DNA from: Blastomussa wellsi
Taxonomy: Eukaryota > Cnidaria > Anthozoa > Scleractinia > Plerogyridae
Reading direction: 5' to 3'
Length of the DNA stretch: 64,000 nucleotides
Assembly (NCBI GenBank): GCA_947652115.1
Contig: OX393562.1
Coordinates: forward strand, 2,299,515 to 2,363,514
The notes beneath the pieces were generated by a model. It ran no database searches and was not told the origin of the DNA. It saw only the letters and a list, made by a program, of their open reading frames with translations. Below are positions 1 through 11,019 of the stretch, one piece after another; the first letter of the stretch is position 1, and each line of letters begins with the position of its first letter. The translations under genes and the position numbers were made by a program.

Positions 1-600
1 TCATAAATGCTAAAATCTAGCATACGCTGCGGATAAATTCACATCCGATCTGTGCGTCCGCCATTTTAGTATGTATTTACTACAATTTCAATATGTATTT
101 ACTACACATTTCCGTCTGCTGGTTCATATATTTAGTTGACGAATGACTAACTTGTGAGGAGATAGTCGTTGCTGGGATAACACAACCCCTTACCTGAAGA
201 TAATGGTGACAGACAAAAGAAATAACTTGGTAAATTTGGGATTGTACCGTAAAGTTCACAGGAGCTGGCTACTTACAAGTTACCTGACTGATAAAGTGGA
301 AAAAGCAAAACGCATATTAGAAAATTAATTTTCAATACACCTGAGTACGTAGTTCGCGGAAATGTTTCTTTACTGACAAATGCTCCACCTGATCATTGTT
401 ATTGCAAATCTTCGAATGGATCGTCAGATGGCAGTTCGATTCCTTTGAGCCATCAGTTACTTCTTGATTTGAACTTCCTATATGGGTAATAAATTTCGCG
501 AGGCTCTTTATTCGTGGGTCTTTAATTTCGCGATTTATTTACAATCGCGAAAATCACAACATTAGAGACCCGGGAAATTAAGTGCCAATAAGGTGATTAA
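1..600. other. No gene recognised
   Basis: AT-rich sequence with no ORF or splice-bounded coding segment that I can support. A short direct repeat (atgtatttactaca) occurs twice near 70-105. The stretch near 490-580 holds several TTTCGCG/CGCGA words that could pair locally. Confidence 0.4.
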
Positions 601-675
601 AACGGTTAGTTTTATATGGTCCTTTGACTCGTCTTCAGTCGTGTTCATACAACGCTCGGGCATGCGGAAGTGTAG

Positions 676-703
676 TGAAGGTGGGGGGGGGGGGGGGGGG
701 GGG
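676..703 (+). repeat. Poly-G tract
   Basis: A run of about 22 G bases. Similar G or C runs occur near 2691, 17343, 20628, 25016, 25178, 37758, 52319 and 53475. The open frame spanning 624-1103 crosses this tract, so its N-terminal part is low-complexity and not a credible protein. Confidence 0.9.
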
Positions 704-1154
704 CGACTTGGGCTTCCAGTACCCATCTCTTCCCAGTTTGAACGTGTTGTATAAAGATCAGGGGGAGGGGGTGGGGAGTAGAAAGTCAGTACTTTTCTTT
801 GAATCAAGTGTCAATCAAGCTGCCGCAGAGAAAGACGTTGCCCACTTGACTTTGTTTTGCTCGAAAGTTCTTATCACATTAGACAATGCAAGGTCTGAGG
901 GTGGCGCTGATTTCGATCTCTTCAGTGAGCTTCATCGATTTTTAATGAAGCGTTTTACGTTTAATCTTTTCAGCGTCAAACCCGATGAATTTTATAATAT
1001 TTCTAGAGCAGTTCAGCGACTTCTGAGTATCCAAGGATATCACTTTAAATCAAAATTAATTATAACAATAAAATGTGGTTTGTTTTGTGCTAATTGTAAA
1101 TAAATTGAAACTTAAAGAACAAAATCTGAGGTTAGAAAGTATTCTTCAACACTT

Positions 1155-2066
1155 CGCTGAAATATATAAACTCATATTCATAACTGCTCTATTTTATCTG
1201 AGGTTGAATCTTGTGTTAGAGATATCGACCGATGGATGTCTTGTAACAAACTTAAGTTGAATAGGGACAAGACGGAACTGCTTGTTATCAGTTCAAAATA
1301 TCGGCCACGTCCATCTTTAGATAGTATCCTGGTTGGCGACCATCGAGTAAAGCAGTCTGACAAAGCTAGGAATATTGGAGTAATTATCGATGAGACCTTG
1401 TCACTGGATAGGCATGTGAGCTCCGTTTGTAAATCTGCTTTATTTCATCTTTGGAATATCGCGAAGATTGGAATGTATCTGACTTCTGAGAGCATAAAGA
1501 TCCTCGTCCATGCTTATGTTATTTGTCGACTTGACAATTGTAACTCGTTGCTCCTCGGGTCACCGAAGTATATGATTCAGAAGCTCCAGCGCGTTCAAAA
1601 CTGCGCTGCACGCCTCGTAGCTGGGCAACCTAGGGCTGCACACATTCGCCCCGTCCTTAAGGAGCTACACTGGTTACCTGTGGAGCATCGAATTACCTTT
1701 AAAGTATTACTGTTAACTTTTAAAGCTCTCAATAATCTAGCGCCTGTGTATTTAAGTCAACTTATAGTCCCGTATAACCCTACAAGAAATCTTGGGTCGG
1801 CTGGCAGACATTTATTAGAAGTACCGAATGTGCGCCTGAAGAGCTATGGGGACAGGGCCTTTTCAGTCGCTGCCCCAAAGCTTTGGAATGAAATTCCCTT
1901 AGACATTAAATTAAGTCAATCAGTCGATGTTTTTAAATCCAGATTGAAAACTTATCTTTTTAGACTTGCTTTCAATTGATTTTTTGTTTTAGTGCTATTG
2001 TTAGTTAGATATTTATTAGATTGTAAAGCGATATAGAGCTTTTGTATATACCGCTATAGAAATAAA

Positions 2067-2100
<34 letters not shown>
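1155..2100 (+). mobile_element. 5'-truncated CR1/L2-like LINE, RT C-terminal part
   Basis: The frame through 1203-1979 encodes the thumb and C-terminal region of a non-LTR reverse transcriptase. It shows the typical series DIDRWMSCNKLKLN, KTELLVISS, LGVIID-like (IGVIIDETLS), VQNCAARLV, LHWLPVEHRI and a terminal LWNEIPLDIK block. The palm with the catalytic Asp residues is missing, so this is a dead 5'-truncated copy, as target-primed LINE insertions often are. After the stop at 1979 comes a short 3' UTR with AATAAAG and an (ATT)n tail at about 2068-2100. Clade assignment (CR1/L2/Jockey-like) is from family knowledge. Confidence 0.85.
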
Positions 2101-2102
<2 letters not shown>

Positions 2103-2890
2103 CACGTGGAAATAACAGACCTTCAGCTTTTAATTTCTAACGAATTCTTGTAAAATCAGTCGCCGTTGCCAAGACTGCCCATTTTTAAAGTATTTTTTAA
2201 CTAGGCGGTGAATAAAGCAAACAAATCATGAACGGGAAAGACAATATACAAAGAACAACGTAGCTAAAAGGACACTGTCGCACCTGATATATCATATCAG
2301 TTAATAAGTATGGCCTGCAGCTTGCTGTAATCATGCTTTATTGTCTTGCAACAGAAGGAGAAAAATGCTAAAACTGGTGATATCAAAGAAATATCAACTA
2401 AGAAGAATAATAAATATTACAAGATTGAAAATTTCACCAGAATTTCAGCTTTGATTTCTGGGCATCCTGTCCATAACATCCTGTCCAACCTTTTTTCCAG
2501 TATAACATTTCAGTAATTTTCCCTTCCTATAATTTATTCAATCATTGTAATTTTATGCAGTTAGAGTAATGCCTCGTCGGCCTTACTAACTCGACAAAGT
2601 CGACAAAGGTAAAGGTTAACTACATAGCTCTGGAATCCAATTATGTTAAAATTTACCTACGGGCAATTTTTTGGCCGCACCCCTCCACCCCCCCCCCCCC
2701 CTCCCCCCTTCGTGAACCATTTACCCGAAAAAAATCTCCCAAGTTGTCTTGCCCAATTTTCTCTTGCTTTTGCCCAAAAAATCTGAGTTGCCCAAAACTT
2801 GGGCGGGGGAGGGGGGAGGGGGAAGGGCTGCAGCTTCCCCGGTCTCCTCGGTCTAGCTGGTCCGGATTCATCGCTTTAAGGGTACCCACA
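2101..2890. other. No gene recognised
   Basis: Intergenic AT-rich sequence with a C-rich tract near 2691-2710. Overlapping ORFs on both strands here come from the G/C-rich low-complexity segments around 2690-2830. I see no splice-bounded coding exon. Confidence 0.4.
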
Positions 2891-2902
2891 ATAGGTGTTT
2901 AT

Positions 2903-3880
2903 ACTAAAAAGGTATTAAGATTCCTAACTGTTTGCACACATCGACAATCCGGGGATATTCATTGTTTTGTCGGCCAAAAAGAGGTCCCGGGTGGGCAAAT
3001 AATAGAGTAGATCTACTTCTGGAGTGGTCTCAGTTCTGTATTCTTCGCAAAATATTATGAAGGCTTGGAGTGAGAAAGTGTTAAAGGCAGTATAAAGGTT
3101 TCAGAAAAGATTTCGTTGATTTGCATCGACAATAACGGAGGAGAAAAGTCACTGCCACATGATGATTTACTGGCAAACTCGAATTGCTCGAAGAGCTGTT
3201 TACGCTACAAAAAAGTATCCGAATACAAAGTATTAACTTTACATTTCGATTTCAAAATTTCCGGACACGCGGCCAAACCGGGACGTTTTTGTTTCGGATT
3301 TGCCCATCTTCAGTGTGTGTTATTGTCCATCTCCAGTGTGTGAAACACACACTTCTTCGAATTCATGTCCGGAAATTTTGAAACCGGATACTTGTAGTGT
3401 GAACAGTTCTTCGAATGAAAAACGGCAAAACGAATGCGGTACCAAAACATGCTCCAAAAATAGCAGCGAACGACTTGGACCGTCTGAGAATCAGACTAGG
3501 TTTACACTAGAAGATATTTTCCCGGATTCATAAATATTACCGGATTCATCGTATTTAGATTGTTCGGTTTGAAAGCGTTTACACTAGAGGAGTATTGGGA
3601 TTCCCGACTGTTTACACACATTCATAATCCGGTGACATTATCAGGAACGGTTACCAAGCGCCAAGCATGTGTAGGTCCGCCATCTTGGTTTACCGCAAAT
3701 CCATAAGATCGCAGGCGGATTCAACAGTATTCGTATACAAAGTATTCACTTTGGATTTGGGATTCAAAATCTTCGGAGACACGACCAAACCGGGACGTTT
3801 TTGTTTCGGATTCACCCGCCTGTGTGTAAACGGCAAAACGGTACGGAAAATTCCTTCTAGTGCAAACGTCTTCACTGAAC
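2903..3880. repeat. Duplicated dispersed repeat unit
   Basis: Two diverged copies in direct orientation. The motif around 2905-2960 (gattcctaactgtttgcacaca) recurs at about 3580-3640. The segment at 3225-3302, ending in 'aaaccgggacgtttttg', recurs at 3738-3816. Words such as 'tttacactag' flank the units. Short ORFs here look incidental. The repeat class is unknown. Confidence 0.6.
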
Positions 3881-3952
3881 TCTGGTGGGGAACTGGGGCC
3901 GGGCTATTGGGTGTGAAAAGCATCCTGGTCCTGATTCTCGGGTACGACTGAG

Positions 3953-3968
3953 CGCCATCTTGGATTGG
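3953..3968 (+). promoter_or_regulatory. YY1-like and CCAAT-like motifs before ATP5ME
   Basis: CGCCATCTTGG at 3953-3963 matches the YY1 core often found near transcription starts of nuclear-encoded mitochondrial genes. An inverted CCAAT (ATTGG) follows at 3964-3968. They lie about 60-75 bases before the ATP5ME start codon. A similar CCATCTTGG also occurs near 3677 inside a repeat, so the motif alone is weak evidence. Confidence 0.3.
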
Positions 3969-4026
3969 TGTCAGGGAGCAAGTTTGTGGTAACTTTGCAG
4001 AGGAATTGCAAGGTTCAAGGGTAAAG

Positions 4027-7000
4027 ATGCCTGTTAAGGTGAATCCGGCTATTCGGGTACGTTAACATGTGATGTGTAAAGCAATATTTTGCGTTAAGTT
4101 TGTCTGATATTGGAATATTAAAGCCTCGGTTTCAGTTGAGTTTTTTTTCTGTTTTAATAATAGCTGCCTATGTTTCGATCATGCTTTTACTGGTTTTAGG
4201 TGGAAAAGATCAATATATGATAGATATAGTCTGTGTAAATTTTATCCAACTGGAGATTAAAGATTTCTGTGCATGACCAAGAAGAACATAATTATATTCT
4301 TTAATCTTGTTTGTAAATTTTTTTGAAAATTAGGACCCAGCGTCTAATCAAACTGTTCGCCTATTGAATCAAATGAAAATAATTGAGTTCAATTAGTTTG
4401 ATAACGGAACGTAATCAAGCCAAAAATAATTGTTTGAAAGAGTCTGATTTCCAAACTATCGAACACAATCTAAAAATTACCCCAGTACTGTAAAACTCAA
4501 CTCAATCGAATGCAATAAAAGTTAGTATTTGTTTGTTTGTATGAATCACTTTTTATTCTATTGCAGTGTTTGAGCTGATTTTTCAATTTAAAATTCATAA
4601 TATTACCTACTTTTTATCTAAATGAATGAATTAAAGCAGGGATCGTTATTTGTTTTTCTATAATTGTCAGCCGGGCAATTACTCTGTACATATTGTATAC
4701 CACATACTTGCCCTGGCAAAATTTTTACTTGCCGGTTGAAAAGTGGCAAGACATCAACATGGACATACATCGAAAGTCTACATTTTATTTATTTTTTCAC
4801 ATGATCAGGGGTAGTTTCCCATCTGGCACGTGGATTTTTCCGAGTTTCTGTTGATGCCATTTCAATGTTGATTTATTTCTTTCATTGCTCTCTTGGAATA
4901 TGATTACTAGATTTACAATAAGCATTTCATGAATTTTGATGATTTCCGTAGATGACTACAACGCCAGCCTACAGCAAACAAATTGCTCTGGGCAATAGCT
5001 TTATCTCATTTGGCTGCTGACTCATGCAAGATGGCAACATCATGTAATACAGTGGCCCAAAATTATGTTTCTATAATGTGAAAAAGCACCATATAGTTCA
5101 AATATTTATTAGTATATGTAGATCAGATTTAAATGGGTAATGAGTGGTTAGAATGCAGGTGCCTCATGTGGAAATTTAACAGTGTTGTAGCAGTAGATTA
5201 AAACTTTACAATACTTATACGCAAAGGAGAACTTAAAGGAGCTACCTTCACGGTTTGTGTATTTTGAAAAATTTAGCTGGCTAAATTTTTCAAATTCGTC
5301 GTTTGCAATAGGTCTCAATGTTCTTCATCCTTAACCATCCTTTTTGGCTAAGTGTCACCTCTTTGTTGTTTTTTTTCCCTTAGTAAACTATTAGTTTTAG
5401 GTTTTGTATGTTGTAAAGGCAATTTGGTTTGTCCTAAATAATGAATCAGAATATGGGAATGTAGCTCCTTTAAAATCAAATTGGTATGGTTGTCCACATG
5501 ATTGTTTTAGCCATCTCAGATGGCTGTGAATATGGATCCCTGTTAAGGTGTTGTTCTTACTGAACATACAGATGTACATGTACTGTAAGATCTATGACCA
5601 GATCTTCAGGTAACATCAACTTGTAAGCTTCAGAGACGAATAATGATAAGGGCTCTCAGTCTATGATATAAAAATGAATGCAACAATTTTTTTGTTCAAC
5701 AGTTTTCAAGGTATGCAGCCCTGTTGGTTGGCTTGGCCTATGGATACAAGAGAAACGGTAAAACAACTTAAGCCAATTATTTCTTTCTTTAAAAGTTACG
5801 AAAAGCTGTGCATCATTTGTTCCATGACTGAGTCATGAGGGGCGTGGGTCTATTCCTGATATGACGTCACAAACTGATTTGCATGCATGTTTACAAAGAC
5901 TTGATGCGATGCAAATCAGCTTGTGACGTCATATCAGGAATAGACCCACGCCCCTTATGACTCGGTCGTGGAACAAATGATGCACAGTTTTTAGTAACTT
6001 TTGAATGCTATATATAGTCAGAATTTGGTGAAAAGGAGAAACGAAATGTGCAATACGTTTCGAACTGATGCAAAGGTTTTTTAGTGAAAAAAACTATTTT
6101 GGGGTTAGGTGCACTTTAATTTTAGCAGCAGTAGTAGCACTTACAAGTACAACTTTTTTACAACAACTCTGGAAGAGTGGAACACTCTACATGTATCTTC
6201 CTTATACATGTATGCACACCATTTAGTAACCTTTTAAGTAGAATGCAATTAGCGTGACCTTTGGCTACTGTAAAATGTCATTCATCCTGGCTCAATTAGT
6301 AAACAAAGGTGTGGAAAGCACAATAGAGCGTACAGAATAAAAACATGGAACAATAGCTAAAGCTTGGACCTTCAGAATCATTGCATGAATTGTTATGCTC
6401 CCACAACCCATTGCTTAGAATAGCAAATGCTGTAAGGTAGCTCACTTGAATCATTGCATTGTGCACCTCCACCAAAAGCTTGGTTATTCTTCATCATTTT
6501 CAAGACAAAGCAATGGCTTGAATAGCCAAATTTTAATATAATTATTAAAATTCAGCTGACAGCAATAGACCACAGCACAAAGCTTTGGGGGATAAACTAT
6601 AGAGTTTGTTGGGTTTATTCCAAGAGCCTCCTACTGATAATAATAAAATTGGGCTAAATTTCTTATTTTTGCAAATCTCCTAGAGTACCTCAAACCCATA
6701 GCAGCTCATGACAGGGAGGTAGAAGCTCTGAGAGCCAAGGAAAAAGCAGAACTAGAGGCAATAAGAAAGGCTGAAGCTGCCAAAGGTTTGTTTTTTGGAA
6801 GGTGTTCATGATATCAAATACCAAAGACAGTGTTTTATTGGGATAATATTATCCAAACACCAAGGGGAGAGCGCTGCAGAGTATTTTTGTCGAAATTCAA
6901 GGTTGATGAAACACTGATTCAAGCATTTGATCGTCAATATCTACGCTAATTAAGACTGGGTATTCGAACCTTCACGGTTTTGATTTTCTTTGTTTTAACT

Positions 7001-8984
7001 TGATGAATTGTTAATGAGTTTAAGAAGTTATTTCCCTCTAGTACAGATTAATTACAGGGTTAAGGGGCCTTAGCCAGCCACACCTTTGTTATTGTTTACA
7101 TGTGAAAGTTTCAGTATAATAGACCTTTTTAGCTTTGCTTGTTTGTTGTCCCATTTCAAACCACATGATGTTACCCTTGAGACTTATTTCTTTCATATTC
7201 AAACAAATACACACAGAAATGAATGAATAATTTCCAAATGGACAAAGGAACAATTCTTGGTCGAGCATCAGATGATTTGAAATGGGCAATTTACATACAT
7301 GTACATAGCAAAAAAGGTCTATTATATTTTACACGGAGTGAGTCGAAACGGAAGAGACCACTGAGAAACTTGCTAAAGGTAATTAAATTTGTTTAAAGTA
7401 CTTCCAGGAACATAACTTACAGCAGTCCAATAAAGTTTTGTTTCACCATACAATTTCCATAATTTCAATGGCATCGAAAATGATGGAGGCCGACTAGGTC
7501 CTTTTAAGGTGCATTTGGATCCTTGGGGCTTAAGATCCACCTTGAGATTGTTTTTGTTTATAACACATTCACTTAATTTGACTTAATAACTAATTTTGTA
7601 CTTGTACATATATAAATTACAGCCTTGCTTTAAAACCGTGAACACCTGAAATATTTCAGGAATGTTGATTGTGTAGTGACCAATCGCAGCAAAGTTCAGG
7701 ACACGCAAGCAAACCTCAAAACCGCAAACTAATTACCGTTGCTATTTGCGGTTAAGTTTTCTCACACCTGATTGGCTTTTTCTTTGTAACACAATAACAT
7801 TCCATAAACATTTCTGGTGTTCACGGTTTTGTAAGCAAGGATGCAATACTAAGCCATTTTCTATTGGAAATCAGAGATCAGATCTTTGGACTGACAATCC
7901 TTGATTTGAGGCTTGCAGTCCTTCAGGTTTCTACCTTCTACCAGTACTAAACCTGTTTGACCAGTCACTGCCTGTTTAACAATATAATTTGGTTTTATCA
8001 AACGGGGTTGATAATGTCAATTGGCCACCGTAAAGAGATTCAAGTGCTGACGTTTCGAGCGTTAGCCCTTCGTCGGAGCGAATCAAGGAATTGTGCGTCG
8101 TGTGTCTTTATATACAGAAAGATGGAGCTTCGCTATTGGCTGGTGCCTGGTAACGTGAAAACTTGGGAATAAATTAGTTGAATGAAAAGCGTTCGTTGAT
8201 ACCGTGAGGATTAAGAGTGCCGATTTGAAAAATAAATTTTTGTTCTAGAGTTTTACGGCTTTCCGTGTTTCCTTGGTGAAGGGAAAGGCCGCAGACTGCC
8301 ATATGTTGTTTAGAATGATTTGGGAGATTGAAGTGTCTCGCGACCGGTTTCGATGCATTTTTGTCGTCTTTCTCTACGTCACGAAGGTGTTCTCGGAATC
8401 GGTCGCCAAGTCGTCTCCCTGTTTCGCCGATGTATAACTTTTTGCAAAGAGTGCAAGTTATACAGTAGATGGCATTGGCTGAGGTACAGGTGAAATGATC
8501 AGTGATTTTGATAGAACGCTTGGGTCCCGATATTTTGTCAACGTTGTGAATGAAAGGGCATGTTTTGCATCGTGCGCGAGCGCATTTAAAAGTTCCGGGT
8601 TGATCACTAGTTTGGAATGCACTTCTGACTAAAAAGTTACCTATGTTTTTGTCGCGTTTAAATGAAATTGATGGAGGTTGCGAAAAGATTCTACCAGTGT
8701 CGGGATCATTTTGAAGTAATTTAAACTGCCTGTTTAACTCTGATACACGTACATCATGCTTTGTCCGTCATAGAAAACTTGGGCTGGTATTATTACACCT
8801 TTTGCCAGCAATAACACACTGAAAACATTGTTTATTTGTTTGAAATTATCTTACTTGTCTTCCAAATTACACGTAGATCAAGTAGAAGTAATACATGTAT
8901 AGACTGCGTAAGGGTGCATGTATTTTTACAAAATCATGTACATTAATCCGTGGTCTGTTTTTTTTTTCAGTGCCCCTGTTTTAG
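4027..8984 (+). CDS. ATP5ME: ATP synthase subunit e, mitochondrial (four exons)
   Basis: Exons are 4027-4056, 5703-5757, 6684-6785 and 8971-8984. Each intron has GT-AG ends and the reading phases join, giving 66 residues and a TAG stop. The product starts MPVKVNPAIR, continues with a short hydrophobic segment (FSRYAALLVGLAYGYKR, about residues 11-27), then EYLKP and a charged Ala/Glu/Lys-rich helix. This matches subunit e of the mitochondrial F1Fo ATP synthase in length (about 70 residues in animals), membrane helix with a GxxxG-like face, and the YLKP block. Family knowledge: subunit e sits in the inner membrane Fo sector and supports dimerisation of the complex. Intron 2 holds a foldback element, intron 3 a MITE and a Penelope-like remnant. 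The four-residue last exon is short but fits phase and is followed by a poly(A) signal. Confidence 0.85.
5791..6002. repeat. Foldback (MITE-like) element, 94-bp arms
   Basis: Arms 5791-5884 and 5909-6002 are inverted copies with only a handful of mismatches, separated by a 24-base loop. The arms contain TGACGTCA, a CRE-like palindrome. The RNA of ATP5ME intron 2 would form a long hairpin here. A further TTAA-ended segment near 6090-6118 (ggtgcactttaa) resembles the end of another MITE. Confidence 0.8.
7619..7845. mobile_element. MITE family 'AACCGTGAACACC', copy 1
   Basis: Inverted termini read aaaaccgtgaacacc on the left (about 7630) and ggtgttcacggtttt on the right (about 7816-7830). The interior shares long blocks with copies at 16938-17166 and 37412-37646, for example 'caatcgcagcaaagttcagg'. 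No transposase frame is present, so it is non-autonomous. It lies in intron 3 of ATP5ME. Confidence 0.8.
8037..8084 (-). ncRNA. Hammerhead-ribozyme-like motif, Penelope type
   Basis: Read on the - strand, this holds CCGACGA, a four-pair stem GGGC/GCTC with loop TAAC, then GAAACGTC. Flanking stem I is GATTCGCT paired with AGC...GAATC. That is the order of a hammerhead: CUGANGA core, stem II, GAAA, minimal stem III, cleavage triplet GUC, stem I. The core U4 is C here and one extra A precedes stem II, so activity is doubtful. Penelope-like elements are known to carry hammerheads with tiny stem III. It lies 90 bases past the end of the adjacent Penelope-like frame, as expected. Confidence 0.55.
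8174..8767 (-). pseudogene. Penelope-like retroelement, C-terminal GIY-YIG endonuclease part
   Basis: A - strand frame of 197 codons stays open from the upstream stop at 8768-8770 to the TAA at 8174. It has a Cys cluster (CARARCKTCPF), then the GIY-YIG nuclease: AIYCITC, LYIGETGRRLGDRFREH, a conserved His/Asn block (ARHFNLPNHS) and ESRKTLEQKFI. This is the linker plus endonuclease of Penelope-like elements. The reverse transcriptase is absent, so the copy is 5'-truncated and sits in intron 3 of ATP5ME in antisense orientation. The nuclease part itself has no stop or frameshift, which suggests a fairly recent insertion. A hammerhead-like motif follows at 8037-8084. Confidence 0.88.
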
Positions 8985-9120
8985 ACGAGCAATTTTAATC
9001 GATTTGATTGCGAGGAACTGTGAATTGTCATTCATTCTTGATGCCTTCTCTTCAGACCTTTTTCCCGTGTAATATGGTGTTCATTTTGTATGGATATGAG
9101 TAATGACTGTACAACACTGA

Positions 9121-9126
9121 AATAAA
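9121..9126 (+). terminator. Poly(A) signal, ATP5ME
   Basis: AATAAA 137 bases after the ATP5ME stop codon, followed by a T/G-rich stretch (ttttctctgtgttg) typical of a downstream element. Confidence 0.55.
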
Positions 9127-9498
9127 ATTTCTACAAAATATGTTTTCTCTGTGTTGCATACAGTTTACCAGCTGAGCAGTATTTACTAATTACATAAAGC
9201 ACATTGTGAATATTTTAAAACGAGTGAAAATGTTCTTGAATGGGTAAGGCAACCTGTGGTATCAAATACCTCATTCCACTCTTCCAACAACCAGGGGAGA
9301 TACAGTGTACAACAATAAAATTGTAAAAATAACCGTTAATGTTTTGTTTCAAATGAGGTACAACTAACTCTTACAGGTGAAAATTTAAGTCACGCCTACA
9401 AAACCTTCATAGGGAAGCGCTATGGCATCATAGTCTGGTGGGTTTTCGCGCTGATCACAAATTAATGAGTAATGGCGAATATAACGCTGCTAACCACG

Positions 9499-9552
9499 GA
9501 CGGGTTAGCTCAGTTTGAAGAGCACCGGACTGCCGTGCAGGAGGCACTTAGG
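9499..9552 (+). repeat. tRNA-derived SINE head, truncated
   Basis: The segment carries GGGTTAGCTCAG and AAGAGC, a good A-box and D-arm, then 'ccggactgccgtgcagg'. The expected T-arm GTTCGAA is missing, so it is the 5' half of a tRNA-like SINE or tRNA pseudogene. The surrounding 9.13-10.73 kb shows no other gene I can support. Confidence 0.5.
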
Positions 9553-10735
9553 GTGGATAATTAGATTCGGTTATATGCGGTAGATTATGAGCGAATCGGG
9601 TGGGCTTCCGGTAAATGGACAAATTTCAGCTTCATCGTTCTCGTCTCTTCTCGTACGTATTTTGCCACAAAATCAATATTTCTTTAAAATAGAAGCACTA
9701 AGAAACATGATGAGAGAAAAATGGGAAAAACGAAAATCCTAAATGTGGATTGATTTCCAAGAACGATTTCTATTGATTGACAACGCCTGGAAACGCTTCG
9801 AAACCAAATGAATAATAGATCTCAGCACTGACCTCGGGCCAAATATTTTCCCGTTCGGCCCTCCCACTCAGTCAATAAGTACATATTATTTTACCTGCCG
9901 GCTGCAGCAAGGCAAAGCTTTGACAAATACAGGGAGTAATTAACAATGAAAGTGTGATATTTGAATAACAACAGACGGACGCACATTCAGATGGGGTTTT
10001 TTTAATTAAAAGCTAACTTTTCTTCCTATATGCAGATTCTGCTTATTCTTTCAGTTCTTTGCAACACTGAAGTAAATCGCATTATAAGAACATTTATACT
10101 ATTCCTAAATGCGCTATAAAGTGCAATGCTCACCGAGTTGTTATTAGCACCGCAGGGCATTGTTGGATGTTTGTGTTACATTTTCTATCATCAATAAAAG
10201 TGTAGACATTCATCACATGCTAACAACCAAAAACGGAAAGTTTCTCGGATAGTGTTACAATTGGCCATTTTCGACAAAAAATTTATTTTATTTCTCTACG
10301 GCTCTCGCAAAGCGAAAAAGGTGTTTTGCAGATCACTATCCGCTCTATTTACTGGACTTTGCAGACCACTTAATACTTTTTATGTACAAAAATAACTTGG
10401 GTCCTCTGTTATAACTCCACTGAATAATTCATTGTATACAGCAACATGAATTTGTTTTCTTCGCCTGCAAAAAAAAAAGAGAACGCGAATAATGAGTTGT
10501 AAGAAGAAAGTGTTGCAATATGTGGAACAGCAACTTTTGAAAAGGAGCGGAGCCTTGGGAGTTGGTGTGATTAAAAACAAACCAAAATAATTGCATTAAA
10601 AGGAGAATGAAATTAACGAGCCACATTTTTGTACCATTTTAACAATTGGTACACTGTTTTTTTTTTAAAAATTGCTGTTGAGTGTCCCCCGACCAGCCTC
10701 ACATTCATGTTCAGAAGGCTCTCACCCCAGGACCC
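9553..10735. other. No gene recognised
   Basis: AT-rich intergenic DNA. Short ORFs on the - strand (10380-10804) have low-complexity composition and no recognisable domain. Confidence 0.4.
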
Positions 10736-10950
10736 TGTCGGAGACTGGGCCCGAATATAGTTAGAAATTTGATTGACAGATGTGATTATAACACGTGAGC
10801 GCAATCGAGCGTAAAAAACTTTCCTTCGGAGCGTGAGAATTGTGAACTGTGTGAAGTGCTGGGAATAAATCTGTTCAGTTTATCTTGTGACTTGTGACCT
10901 TTGTTGGGCAAACTAAACTTTTCAAATTGCTACTGGAGGCATTCCCAACA
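10736..10950 (+). repeat. 5' LTR of BEL/Pao element (215 bp)
   Basis: Starts TGTCGGAGACTGGG and ends TTCCCAACA, so it has TG...CA termini. It is the same length as the 3' LTR and I count two differences (C/T near 10793, G/A near 10861). AATAAA near 10864 may be the LTR poly(A) signal. The 4 bases before it (ACCC) match the 4 after the 3' LTR, a target-site duplication. Confidence 0.93.
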
Positions 10951-10954
10951 AAAG

Positions 10955-10972
10955 TGGCACCTCCGACGGGAC
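10955..10972 (+). other. Putative primer-binding site
   Basis: TGGCACCTCCGACGGGAC begins four bases after the 5' LTR. It starts with TGG, the complement of a tRNA 3' CCA, as LTR elements require. Which tRNA it matches cannot be settled without comparison. Confidence 0.5.
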
Positions 10973-11019
10973 TTGTGTTGATCTTCGTGAATCTAGTACT
11001 GTGTTTATCGTCGCGAAGC

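Noticed and set aside
624..1103. 159-codon ORF with a possible protein-like C-terminal part
   Set aside because: It crosses a poly-G tract that is prone to slippage, and shows no domain or splice context. The part after 700 remains unexplained but unsupported.
10894..11019. Start of the BEL/Pao frame inside the 5' LTR
   Set aside because: The codon at 10894 is GTG, and no ATG occurs before 11020; the earlier part is LTR and primer-site sequence.
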